A stretch of DNA of 64,000 nucleotides from Imbricaverruca yamaguchii (Eukaryota > Arthropoda > Thecostraca > Neoverrucidae), in the NCBI GenBank assembly GCA_034440575.1, contig JAOTOL010001336.1, forward strand, positions 528,501 through 592,500, written 5' to 3'. The notes beneath the pieces were generated by a model. It was not told where the DNA came from and searched no databases. It saw only the letters and a list, made by a program, of their open reading frames with translations. This document shows positions 52,681 to 64,000 of this stretch, one piece after another; within the stretch, counting starts at the first letter, position 1, and every line of letters starts with the position of its first letter. Position numbers and translations under genes: made by a program.

Positions 52681-53590
52681 TGAGACAATTATCCGTTTGA
52701 TGTTGCGGTATTCACTGCGACAAACCTTGTTTTGGCTACAGAACCCGGTTTTTATCCCCTGCGAACTATGAAAGAGCTGCGCAGCTTCAATTACATTCCA
52801 TAATGCATATTTCGGTATTCAACTGAGGCGTTTGCGTTCAGTTCGGCTTAATTATAGGCGCAATGTGGCTGAAACAGCCGACTTACCTTAAAATCGCACG
52901 CACGCACACACACCAACACGCACGCTCGCGAACACGCACACCGGCAGTTCGGCTGCACAGACCGTGTAGAGTCGCCACTCTCGCACCGATCCTTTTCAGA
53001 GGAACACGAGGAGCACGTTTGTGACTGACACGGGTCATTCCATGTTGGCATTGGCAGAGTATGGCTCTTCCACTCATTTGCCACTATCAAGTTGCATGAG
53101 CAAAGGAAATATTTGTATTGTGCAGTGCATCGTTGTGCAAGGTCAACACTGTCGACGCCCACACCGGCACGCACGCCCCAATGTTACCAAGCGCACGCCG
53201 CAGTTCGTGTACCCGATCTGTGGAGACCGAACAGGGTTCTGTATGGGTATGAGAGCAATCCCGGCAGTCGTCGGCCCGCCAGTTGGGGTGCTATTTGGGC
53301 GTATACGGGCATTGACCTGCAATGGATGTATACGCCTTGGACCTCTTGGGTCCGAAAAAAAAGACCACTCGAGATCACTCGTCCTCGAATAATAAGAGTA
53401 CCGCGTGCTGCTCAGAGACACCCATGCGTGATATCGTGTCTGAAGGTAGCCCAAATAGAAATATAGCCCTTTCTTCCGTTCCATCTCTATCTCATTTTCA
53501 TTCCATGTTAATATTGATATCAGAAGCTTCGCATACATTTGGGTTGTGCCTCTGAGCAGTGTCTATGCCACACATGGAAGTGCTATCGTG
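52681..53590. other. Unassigned sequence between LINE copies
   Basis: A CACACG-rich purine/pyrimidine stretch lies at 52.89-52.95 kb. No other feature is recognised. Confidence 0.5.
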
Positions 53591-54344
53591 CATCTGGGCT
53601 GCGGGTATGGCGCGTGAACATGCTGTCGTTCCTCAGCTCCGTGAACCACCTCGGAGTAGCTAGCAGTATGTGATTCCGACCCCCCCCCCGACGAGGAACC
53701 ACTTTTTCGTGGTGGGGGGACTGAGTGCCCCACAGACCCGGCGACCATCGTACCGGCGAAGGGTGAGACCAAGAGTGCCTCACTCGTCCTTCCATCCGTA
53801 CGCTCCCATTCCAATCCCAATATCATCCCAACACCCACGTCATCCATGTGGCCCTGCAACACCAACTATCCATACTATGAGCAGGCAGGGCAACTTCCTC
53901 GGTCCTGCCCACCAGCTCTGTTTCATCGGGGTAGCCGCGCGCCCTTGGCCCGTCCCCCGGGGTTGACGGAGTCCTGGAGGTTGAGGTCCCCCATCGCACG
54001 GTGATAGTTGTGACGGGGGACCAACACACCTCTTTGGTCCGTTTGTATTTGTATCCCGGAGTGGCGGGCGGGCCCGTGGTGCCTCACGCGGGCCAAGTGG
54101 CTAGTCGCCTCAGGCCGGGGACTTGGGATTCTTCACAGTGTCTGCCGGCCCGGCCGGCTGGGGCCAAGGGGTGGGCGGTTCGGAACCCGGTCGGGGTGGT
54201 ATCTCTCTCCCGGCCGGGCGAAGGCGCCGCCTGCCCCGTATAGCTCCGGGCGCCTGGCGACCTCCCGTCCACGGAACACAGGCGTCCCCCAGTAGGGCCC
54301 CTAAGGGGTGGGGCGCTCGAGGAGTTGAAACTAAGCACACTCAC

Positions 54345-55671
54345 ATGGGGTCTTACAATCCAAAAACTCATCCTGGGCCTCTAGGGGACCAGAACACCGG
54401 CATACACAGTGGAAGTATAATCACGGACCCGACACCGGCAGAGGCATACCGCCCTGAATGTTCCCCGGGCAATGCGCCCAACAGAGACCGACACCATAGT
54501 AACACGATTTCGACGTCAAGGAGATCCATACCACGCATTTTGATATTTGTACCCATTGATCCAGATAAGACACTATCATCTCTCTCGCCCTTCCAGCCTA
54601 AGAGAGGGTGTGACCGGCTCGGGACAGTTACTCGTCGTGATAAATCACGTGACGGAGGAATAGAAGTGGAGTTTAGATATGAACAGGACGCAAATAGGGA
54701 TTTAGGACTAGAAAAGTTTGTATACAGCATACGAACCCAAAACGGTACAAGAGATATCGCTATTCCAATAAAAGTGGAGGCACACGGTACAAAGAACTTT
54801 TACAAAGGAGTGATCAACTGTTATGATCTCAGACATTTCACAGAGGCCGAGATAGTCGATGGATTAGCTGAATACGGAGTTGTAGAAGCGCAGAGAATGA
54901 AGGTGCGAAGGGAAAAGGAGCTTAAACCAGCAAACAACATCATCATCACATTCAGCTCCACTGACCTGCCATCAACGGTGCAAATAGGATGCATACGAGT
55001 AAAGTTACGAATATTCGTTCCCAATCATATGCGGTGTTTCCGATGCCAGCAGTACCGTCACACAACTCGATACTGCCGCGGTTCCCCTGCGTGTGGAAAA
55101 TGTGGCTCGCCAGATCACATACTTGAGAAGTGCGAATCAGAGAAATTGTGGTGCGTGAACTGTGGTAGAACACAGGTGCCGCATGCAACCTCTGACCGAT
55201 CATGTCCAGCGTATGTAAAGGAAAAAGAGATACTGTCGTTGAAAAGTACAAGAAATATGTCCTTTCGTCAAGCACGTGAGGTGTACGAGGAAAGCCATCC
55301 GAATGTGTCTTACGCCGACATGACTCGCAGTATCCTGACCAATTACGCGCAACAACACCCCACCAGTGCCACACAACTGCTTGCCCAACTGGGTACTTTG
55401 CTGCGTCTGCACACCCCCTTCCACGGGGTCGGACACACCTGAGGTGCCACCCACAGTCCGCACGACTAGGCTGGAACAGGCCAAGGCAACGCCACCCATA
55501 GCGCCCCACGGCCTTCTGAGGAAGTTTCTGGGCCTAAGGCACAAAAGGAGGGAGATAATTGGACTCTGGTACAGCGTTCTAGAAAAACGCCAAACCCTTG
55601 AATACCTCATCCACCCCTACTTCCACATCAAAAGTAACCCATTCCACCACCGCGTCATCACAATCCACCCC

Positions 55672-55744
<73 letters not shown>

Positions 55745-56163
55745 CCTCCCCTCCCCTCCCCTTCCCATCCCCCGCCCCCTCCAACGGTCTACGGTGTGTC
55801 ATCGCGACGCATCCAAGTCATGTCTCCAACAGTGGCACGAGACCCGACGACCAGTGTTCGTCAAGCAGCCTCGGACCTGGGACCGGTGGGGCGCGCTAGC
55901 CGCAACACGCCTCCGGGAGTGGGACCGAGAGCCCATGCCCCCCAGGTAGCCGCTCAACCCACATCGGTACCTGGAGTTTCCTCAGCTGCGGCTGAAACTT
56001 TTCAAACCCCATCACCCATTCCATCGCGAGGGGGCGATACTCTGGCGTCCCCATCAACGACCAGAGGCAGGAAACGAGCTCCACCATGGCAGGTGTCTCC
56101 GACCGATGGAGCAGGCCCTAGTGTAAGGTCTCGGACCCACTCTGGATCCACCACGCTGCAGTG
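54345..56163 (+). pseudogene. LINE ORF1 (zinc-knuckle protein), frameshifted
   Basis: The frame opens at ATG 54345 (MGSYNPKTHPGP). It has an RNA-binding-like middle (YDLRHFTEAEIVDGLAEYGV) and three CCHC-type knuckles: CFRCQQYRHTTRYC, CGKCGSPDHILEKC, CVNCG and on to C. SFRQAREVYEE follows. The frame is lost at about 55.42 kb, and the Pro-rich C-terminal part continues in other frames to TGA at 56161-56163. The C69 homopolymer lies within this part. ORF1 proteins of this type bind the element RNA. Confidence 0.85.
55673..55741 (+). repeat. C69 homopolymer within LINE ORF1
   Basis: Sixty-nine consecutive C are followed by several CTCCC repeats. It lies in the Pro-rich C-terminal region of ORF1. 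Confidence 0.9.
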
Positions 56164-56221
56164 ATCACTGAATGATTCACTGTATCGTCTTAGCCTGTTT
56201 TAACTGGGCCCCTTTACGTCC

Positions 56222-59200
56222 GTCTTACAGTGGAACTGCCGGGGTTTGAAAACCTCTGTCTTTGATCTGGGGAATGTTTTAAATCGGCACAATCCTGCAG
56301 CTATTTGTATTCAAGAGACAAAGCTGGAACCGGAGGACACAGTTAAATTTAGGTGTTACACTGTGTTCCGTAAAGATGTACACTCTGAAAACATTGCGCA
56401 TGGAAGCGTGCTACTTGCCGTCCACCACAGTATGCAAGCGCGTAGGCTTACCCTCCGAACACCCTTACAAGCAGTTGCAGCGCAGGTGACTCCTGGCCAC
56501 CATCGCATAAATGTGTGCTCTCTATATCTTCCTCCAGTAATATCGTTCCCTATCGCAGAGCTCAAACAGCTACTGCCAGAGCTTCTTCCACCAGTACTCC
56601 TACTAGGAAACTTCAACGCCCACCACACAACTTGGGACTGCCCAGATATTAGCTCACGGGTCGAGTCCTGGATGCCTTAATCTTGGATGAGCCACTCTGC
56701 CTCCTAAACACAGGAGCGCACACCCATCTGGTGCTGCCATCGGGCCGGACTTCAGCAATGGACTTGAGCATAGCCAGCCCCGAACTAACCCAGCAGTTCG
56801 AATGGTCAGTTCACGATGATAGCCTCGGAAGTGACCACTATCCGATATGGTTGACTTTTCGGAGAGGCACAGTTCTGTGAGTACGGCCGCTACGTTGGAA
56901 CTTTAGGAAGGCAGATTGGGCTGATTTTGAATCTCGATCACAGGTAGCTTTTACAAAAGACATTGAGAACCCATGTACAAGTGTCGACGATTTTACATCA
57001 CGACTTCTCCAATGCGCCAATATGTGCGTTCCACGCACCTCTGGAACTCCGCGTCGTATTCCAGTCCCTTGGTGGACTGAGGACTGGAAGCAGGCTATCT
57101 GCGTCCGCAAGCGGGCTCTCAAAGAGTTCAGTAAGCACAGCACTACGGCTAACTTGTTAGCGTTCAAAAAGGCCAGGGCGCTGGTTCGACGAACTATACG
57201 CGCCGCAAAACGTGCGCCTTGGCGATCATATATAGGGAAGATTACCCGAACAACACCAACGTCCGAGGTATGGTCGCACATGAAAAGGATTTCTGGTCGG
57301 TTCGATTCGGTCCCACTGCCGGTCCTCAACGTTAGAGGAAACAGCATAACTGACCCAGCTGACCCAAAACGTACGTAATGGATCTGACAGAGTGCACAAT
57401 GCAATGCTACAGCACTTACCGACATGCGCAAGACATGCCCTCCTCACCATTTTTAATACACTGTGTACGCGGGGATGTTTCCCATCTGCTTGGCGACGAG
57501 CAATCGTAATACCAAGATTAAAACCCGGTAAAAGTGGTGACGACCCCACTCACAACCGCCCGATATCGCTCACCTCATCGTTGTGTAAGGTAATGGAAAG
57601 AACAGTCAGTCTTCGTCTGACTTGGTTCTTGTAGACCTAGAACATTTTAACCAACGACCAGTGCGGTTTTCGGAAAAACCGCAGTACCGTAGACCACGTT
57701 TTAAGACTGGACACAGAGATTCGTATGGCTTTTGCAAAGAACAAGCCTTTGGGGCAGTGTTCTTTGACATTGAGAGCACTTTTGATACTCCCTGGAGACA
57801 TGGGATCCTGCTGAAGATCCACCAGTATGGACTTCGTGGAGCTTTGAGCATGTTTTTTTTAAAGAACTTCATGGCAAACAGACAGTTGTGTGTGCGAGTA
57901 GACGAGTAGACAACCAGACTTCAGGTTGGCTGCACCAAGTTAGAGGGAGTTCCTCAGGGCAGCGTCTTGAGCACGACTCTCTTTTCTCTTATTATAAACG
58001 ACATCGGTGACTCACTCCCCTCATCAATCGGACGGTCTCTTTTCGCTAACGACTTTGCTATCTGGTCGCACAGCTCGTCAACCCATCTTATGGAGCAACA
58101 GCTGCAGCTTGGAATTTCTCGTCTTGAAAAATGGGGACATACAAACGGATTCAAGTTTTCTATAGCAAAGACATCTGCAGTACACTTCTGTCGACGTAGA
58201 GGTAACTGCCCGGACATGGCGTTGAGGTTGTACGGGCAAGACGTGCCTACAGCACCAGTTACTCGCTTCTTTGGCGTGCAGTTTGATCATCGTCTTACAT
58301 ACAGAGAACATATCAAAACACTCCGAGACAAATGTTTTCAAGTACTTGCGATATTGAAGTGTGTATCTCGTACTCCATACGGTGCTGATAGAAATACATT
58401 ACATCTGCTGTATCGTGGTCTGATCCGCTCGAAGCTCGACTACGCTTGTTTTATATACGATGGTGCGTGTGCTACCACAAAGCGAACGCTTGACCCAGTA
58501 CATCATGCTGCGGTGGGAATGATTACAGGGATATTTCGCACTTCTCCAACGGTTAGCGTGCTAGTTGATGCGCATGAGCCTCCACTGTCTATGAGACGCG
58601 ATATGCTGGGCCTCCGATACGCCCGCAAAATGCGACAGTTCCCGACACACCCGTCATATCCAGCGGTTTTTGATCATGACACGCATGCGATCCTTCGTAA
58701 TCGCACTAAGAAAGGAATTCCTTACTGTGTCCGAATGAGGACGCTCCTAGGACGAATGGAAATTCGACTACAAGAAATTCGACAATATGAAGATCTATCT
58801 ACTTCTCGTGGGAGCTGATCTCTCCTTCCGTTGATATTTCCCTCGCGGACACGGGAAAGCGAGCTATCCCAAGAGAGGAGCTACACTTACACTCACCTAG
58901 AGCATACATACACAACGTATCATAATCACGTCATCGCCTACACGAATGGCTCGAAGATAAACACAAGAGTGGGTGGTGCCTTCGTGAGGGGATCAGACAC
59001 ACGATCTTTCTCCCTGCCGCCACACGCCACAGTCTTCACGGCCGAGTTGATCGCCATCAACAAAGCACTGGCATACATCGAGGTTGATGACGAGGTTTTC
59101 CGTGTAATTCTGACGGACTCTCTCAGCAGTCTCTTGGCATTGCGTAGTTTTAATCCCCAAAACGTCGTTGTACGATACATTTTTATTGCAACTCACTTCG

Positions 59201-59754
59201 TTCCATAGCAGGTCTCACTTTGCTGGATCCCAACACATGTAGGAATCCGTGGAAATGAGCTGGCAGATCAAGCTCCAGGACGTGCAGCACACTCGACATG
59301 CCGTGCACTTCCACTTCCTGCTAGTGACCACTACCCTACAATATCATCATTTCTTTTTAGGCAGCGGCAGGAAAGCTGGGACCGAATAGAAGTAGACAAA
59401 TTGAAGCGAATCAAACCACACTTGGCAAGGTGGCCTTCGTCATTCAGTCGAACTAAAAAGGACGAAGTGGCCAACTGCCATCTCAGAATTGGACTCACGC
59501 TGACAACACATAGATACTTACTGTGCGGAGACGACAGGCCGAAATGCGTGAAGTGTAATGCCGCGCTGACTGTGCACCATGTGCTGGTGGCATGCCCAGC
59601 GTATGCAGAAGAACGCAGGCGACACTTCGGATATGATGCGAATACTCTGAGATTAGTTTATTTATTAGGAAACGATTCCCAATTTATATATAACAGAGCA
59701 ATTTTGGGCTTCCTCGCGGAGATACGAATTCAAGTGACATGCGCACCTGCCTAG
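56222..59754 (+). pseudogene. LINE ORF2 (endonuclease, reverse transcriptase, RNase H), broken
   Basis: Endonuclease: QWNCRGL, IQETKLEP, GNFNAHH (56603-56623, normally GDFNAH) and GSDHYPI. Reverse transcriptase: NRPISLTSSLCKVMER, FFDIESTFDTPW, GVPQGSVLS, and FANDF at about 58042 (normally FADD). RNase H: YTNGSK at about 58939 (normally YTDGSK). The end has YLLCGDDRPKCVKCNAAL followed by TVHHVLVACP. Stops or shifts occur at 56678, about 56880, about 57378, 57632 and 57907, among others. It is not translatable. Confidence 0.88.
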
Positions 59755-59827
59755 GTGATATCTTACTCCAACGGACACATTTGATTCGAACGTGACAATC
59801 AGACGAATGTCTAAGTAATTTTGTTAT

Positions 59828-59882
59828 GGGTGCAATACAATCCACATGGACTGACGCACCCTAAAACTCCAATAATCATCAT
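59828..59882 (+). other. LINE 3'-terminal stem-loop and tail
   Basis: GGGTGC (59828-59833) pairs with GCACCC (59856-59861). The loop includes ACAATCCACATGG, and the sequence then runs TAAAACTCC into an AATAATCATCAT tail. The layout is the same as in the short insertions, with compensatory bases. Confidence 0.8.
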
Positions 59883-59964
59883 GACTCCGATCCACCCATG
59901 ACGGAGCTGCTCGCTCTCAGAGTTGCCCTCCTGTACACGGCCGTCTGTTCCCTCCAGCGCGTCC

Positions 59965-60215
59965 ATTCCGCCGTCCATCAGCCATCATCCGAGTCGGCTG
60001 GCTAGTAGTGCCCGCGGAGTGTCAACTCTGCCATCCGTCGGCCGTCACTCAACTCGAGTCGGCCGGCTAGGAATGCCCGCTGAGTGTCCACTTCGCCCTC
60101 CATCGGCCATCACTCGAGTCGGCTAGCTATTTGTGCCCTCAGAGTGCCCATACCCTCCTTCGGCCATCACTGAAGTCGGCTGGCTAGTAGTGCCCGCGGG
60201 GTGTCTTCCACGACA
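59965..60215 (+). repeat. About 62-bp tandem repeat, four units
   Basis: Units carry GAGTCGGCTGGCTAGTAGTG, then CCCGCGGAGTGTC, then a CCATCGGCCATCACTC-like end. Confidence 0.9.
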
Positions 60216-60458
60216 CTGCGCCAACACCTGACTCGAAACTAAACGGGACTTCGGAAGGAACAAGGAGGGTTGCAGGGAGTGTCTCAATTTGGATGCAATG
60301 CCCTTCAATAGTGCAGGTAAAACAGAGAAAGTCATTAAAGCACGCGTGGTGTGACTCCGGCATCTTCCGCATCGTGGTCTTTGCCGTGTTCGGGAGTTCT
60401 GTAATGGAATCTATGCACCCAAGCCAATTTAGTTTTGGTTCCCACATCGTAGACTGGC

Positions 60459-60647
60459 AAGAGTAATGTCGTGGGGACGAGTAGTCTATGGGTAAGTTGT
60501 TCGTCTCACAATCGAAAGGTTGTGGGTTCGAGTCTCACTTATCGCTACTCTTCGCCCGCGACCAATTGGCGTGAGATATTGGCGACGTTGCATAACTCAA
60601 CGGTCGATGAATCGTAAAACCAATAACCAACCAACCAATAAGAGTAA
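60459..60647 (+). mobile_element. tRNA-derived SINE, 173 bp, with target-site duplication
   Basis: AAGAGTAA at 60459-60466 and 60640-60647 flanks the element. The head GTGGGGACGAGTAGTCTATG has the A box, GGTTCGAGTCT the B box. The tail reads AAAACCAATAACCAACCAAC, close to the AAACCCAAATAACCAACCAA tail of the LINE-tail insertions. It is the best-preserved member of its family here. Confidence 0.9.
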
Positions 60648-60844
60648 GGTTGTGTTATCTGCGTGCTAATGGAGCAAAGTGCAGACGACAGTCGTCCGCC
60701 AAAAATCATTAACAGCTTTCTTAAAGGCTCCCAGCATCGGTAACTGACAGATTCGGAAGATGTCGGGTTTCGTGAACATTCTGTGTCAGATTTGACTTCC
60801 TGCAGTGAGGATCTGGTGGGTGTCGGTAGCTCGCTACAGTAGGT

Positions 60845-61045
60845 CTTCAGGTAACAGTGGCTGACTGAAGTAGGACCCATTAGGTGTAAACCAATGACTG
60901 AAATAAGACCCTATTAAGTGTATGTGGCTGATTGAAGCCCCATTAGGTGTCTGCGGCGGATTGAAGTAAAACCCCATTAGGTGTCGGTGGCTCACTGCAG
61001 ATAGGCCCGCGGCTGATATTTGTGGTTGACTGCAGTAAGACCCAG
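60845..61045 (+). repeat. About 35-bp degenerate tandem repeat
   Basis: Repeated GGCTGACTGAAGTAGGACCC followed by ATTAGGTGT-like units, five or six copies with variable length. Confidence 0.85.
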
Positions 61046-63660
61046 GCGTACGCCTACAGATGCGTCAGCAGGGAAACAACAACAGCTATCGATCAGAACA
61101 TTGATAATTGGGGCCATTCATGTTTGCAAGCTGTATTTGCAATTGTGATACTGTCCATCATCCACAGGCCCCAATGGAACAATCGGTCCGATTAAGTCAT
61201 CAGCAACGAATCGGGTTGTTCCAAAACATCAATGATCACTCAGAAGCACTGTCCAATGAATGGTTCGGAATTTCATGCTTCAAATGAGCCTACCAACCAT
61301 AGCGGGCGATCTGCAGTATAAATACCTATACTGTAGAAGCTGTACATTGCAACGAATCTGCACTAGAAAAATACTTCTGCAGCGAGCTTCGCATATCATG
61401 CTTAGTCGAAGTTCAAACCGATCCAGTAACACCATCAGAGAAGGTAACTGGGAACTATCGTATTCTCCAGTTGCTATCTTCTCCAACTTCCAACCAAGAT
61501 AGTATATTTGTGTGGAATGCTTTGCCCGGCATTTAAATGTCTTCCTATGGTAAATGTTCGAGATCAAGATCTGCACCTAGAGACAAATTTCACCAACAGA
61601 TGGTGTGATCACAGTTCACTGGCACCACCTACAGCTGGAGTCGAGCGTCCCGTCAATGACTGCGACGGTCCTCCTATTCAAAGACGTCTGTCATTAGCTG
61701 AACTTAACAGCTCTTGATCTAAATACAGCAGATCCATGTCGTTCTCACTGACGTTAAGTCAGACCGTTTTCGAACCGTTAAACCGCCTGAAGCGATATAA
61801 TGGTTCGATACTATTCCACAGTACTGGATATGTGAGACTATTATTGTGTATTGCGTATTGTGTATCGAGTCTTTAGGTATAGCTCTCGTGGCTTAAATCA
61901 CGCTTTGCATCAGCAAATGACGGCACGGTTTACGATTACTTATCCTTTAGACATAGTTTTTCGGTGCAAACAATGTACAATTGGCAGCTGTGTGCTGTTT
62001 GGTATGCGAAGGTGCAGCTAAGAGGGAGAGGGTCCGTGGCCCAGGGTTCTCCAATTAGCAACCAAAAGTACACTAGATGAAATAAGAAAACTTGACATTA
62101 TCATCATGAAAAACAGAACATTTTCAGCGCACCTAACGTGCCGAAGGCTTTCTCTGTTTTCTGATATTATACGGGACGTCAGGCCTTACTTTAAAAAATA
62201 CAATCTTGACTTCGCCACTGTGTGCATGTGATGCTGATGTGTGCCTGGGTGATCGATAACCACGGGCTCACCCGTTGGTCGTTTTGAATCCGCTGGTCTC
62301 TTGCCGCAGCCGATTCAAAACGACCGCGCAGAGGACCATATTTAGCGTGTGGGTGCGTTCCCAAGTGTGTCTAGGCCGTCTCCATGGTGACGGGCGTGGG
62401 CAACAAGCGGTGGCTGGCGGCCCCGCGGGCGACCAATCGCTGGCGGGGTTCCGTCGCCCGAGGGTGTGTGAATTTGCAGTCCCATCCAGCGTGGGAGTGG
62501 GGGCTACACGACGCCAGGCGGCGAGGTGACAACGCACTCGGCTTACTATTGTACCTGCACAGGTGTGTATTTCTCTGCTGTTTCCACTGCTGATAATTTC
62601 TGAGGTCGAGGCGTGCCTCAGAAATTACCCTATGCTGTCCAGGCGAAGTGGTCACCCATACTTTCACAACTTCGGTACACGTCTGAAGTGCAGGTGTGTA
62701 CCTACCGCTCCGGTTCACCATTTATTTCAATGTGCTGGAACCAGTGCAATTACTCTGAATTTTGTGCATTTATCCTAGCATCTCCTTTCATTCTACGTTC
62801 CCAACGAATACATATTTTGGCGACTAGTTGTAGCGATATGTTGCACGCCATGTTGCATTCCAATGCAGATCCGTATGGATCATGCAATATTGCCAATGAA
62901 ATAAGAGACATAGTATCTTATTTATTTAATATATGTATTCATGTCACAGGAGTCACCGTTTGTGAAGCATCCTTACCAGTCTTGCATTCAACTACGGTTG
63001 GCCTACGAGTGTACGCATGCATGCGTACGTGCTCTCTCGATGTGTATCGCGCGTGAGGGCTACGATACAACATGCGCAGGCTTTCGGACATGGTTGGAGA
63101 TCCTGGCTCAGTCGGGTCTTTCGTTAACCACAGGCAGAGCCGCAGTATTTTGGGAACATTGTTGTTAGAAACCTGACGGTGTTTGGGTCTAGCCGTGCTT
63201 CAAGAAAAAGTCACCGAAAAGCCGCCCACTTGACGAGCATTAGCGAAAGAAAATAATGCATGAGGTCAGTGCAAAGCAGACACAAATGAGCTGGAACAAC
63301 TTAATGGGAATATGTAGCAATTAACGACCCGCCCTCCTAGGCTTAGCAACCAAAGGATGAAACGTTCTAGAGGCTTCACCTTTCAGTGAGGCTCAGGGGC
63401 GTATTAAGACGCAAGTCGGTAAAAGTATCAGCAATTTCTGAGGACAAGTGCCGAACTTAGATTAAGAAGGTTAGCATTTAACTTCGCTTTGTTTTTGCCC
63501 CCGTATAGACGCATCGCAATGCTTAGGTCTGATGGCCAGAAAATTCGCAGCATATTAATGCGATAGAAAACATTGCAGTTCTATTCTTGTTTCCCTAGCA
63601 AAGGTGCACGAAACCGTTGGCATTATCCCTCTGTGATGTGATTTTATTTCACAATTACAC
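61046..63660. other. Right flank without a recognisable gene
   Basis: AT-rich sequence with a GC-rich patch at 62.24-62.53 kb, which includes a short inverted repeat (GTCGTTTTGAATC at 62279, GATTCAAAACGAC at 62311). I recognise no exon. Confidence 0.6.
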
Positions 63661-63669
63661 TTTCATGAC

Positions 63670-63985
63670 GCACTGAAAAATGCGCCATTAAGGGCCCTAG
63701 ATGAGCGAGAACATTACGCTGGCTATGTAGCCCCGTGGTCGCAGGTGCTGGTTCAGGGATCATAGGCGGATAGTAAGGCGCCATTGAGGGTGCTGCATGA
63801 GCGAGGAACCTGCCGGATGTGTGACTCCATGTCCGCAGGCTCTGGCTCAGGGATCATATCAGGCAGATAATAAGGCGACATTAAGGTGCTGCATGAGCGA
63901 GGGCATTTTGCTGGCTTTGTGACTTCATGGCCGCAGGCACTGGCTCAAGGTTTTGACGGGCAGAGAACTTGTGAACGTACAGCAA
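63670..63985 (+). repeat. About 97-bp tandem repeat, three units
   Basis: Units carry GCGCCATTAAGG, then TGCATGAGCGAG, then TGTGACTCCATG, CCGCAGG and CTGGCTCAGGGATCAT. Starts are near 63680, 63776 and 63873. The array may continue beyond the window. Confidence 0.9.
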
Positions 63986-64000
63986 CTGGGCTGGCTTGAT

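Larger units (their letters stand above)
53600..59882 (+). mobile_element. I-superclade LINE, near full length, inactive
   Basis: In order: a GC-rich leader (start uncertain, about 53.6-54.0 kb), ORF1 with zinc knuckles, ORF2 with endonuclease, reverse transcriptase, RNase H and a Cys-rich end, then a short 3' UTR with a stem-loop (59828-59861) and an AATAATCATCAT tail. RNase H after the reverse transcriptase and a QWNCRGL endonuclease start point to the I superclade. Frameshifts, stops and three catalytic Asp-to-Asn changes show that this copy is dead. Confidence 0.88.

Overview
The window is metazoan nuclear DNA: long introns with GT-AG junctions, tRNA-derived SINEs, non-LTR retrotransposons, a TTAA-flanked miniature element, foldback repeats and many micro- and minisatellites. 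The organism is most likely an invertebrate, probably an arthropod. That rests on the transposon set and the gene structure; I cannot name a species.

One gene dominates. From about 5.8 to 47.5 kb on the + strand lies a ubinuclein (UBN1/UBN2, yemanuclein) gene, a subunit of the HIRA histone H3.3 chaperone complex. I could place 16 coding exons whose splice phases all agree. They encode about 2,109 residues: the Hpc2-related domain (HRD) that binds HIRA, an acidic and basic linker with an AT-hook-like motif, the ubinuclein middle domain, then a very long Ser/Pro-rich tail carried mainly by one 3.6 kb exon. Intron 2 is a GC-AG intron. The promoter has a perfect NRF-1 site. Two phase-compatible terminal exons are visible, one ending in polyglutamine and the other beyond a 28/29-bp minisatellite.

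Bases 1-5,150 hold no recognisable gene and are strongly CpG-depleted. CpG becomes normal abruptly just upstream of the ubinuclein promoter. Introns and flanks carry mobile DNA: a 1.7 kb foldback element with an older single arm at about 0.73-1.44 kb, a 386-bp TTAA-flanked MITE at 20.2 kb, tRNA-derived SINEs, a retrotransposon gag-like fragment at 23.1 kb, a decayed transposon-associated gene at 36.3-37.3 kb, and an almost full-length but dead I-superclade LINE at about 54-59.9 kb. An internally deleted reverse copy of a related LINE lies at 51.6-52.7 kb. The right end (59.9-64 kb) is tandem repeats and SINE with no recognisable gene.

The most unusual signal is a family of very small retro-insertions, 34 to 59 bp long, each flanked by an 11 to 14 bp target-site duplication. 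Each consists of little more than a 3' stem-loop and a short tail. The same stem-loop, with compensatory base changes, sits at the 3' end of the LINE. One copy has its unoccupied site preserved in a neighbouring duplicate.
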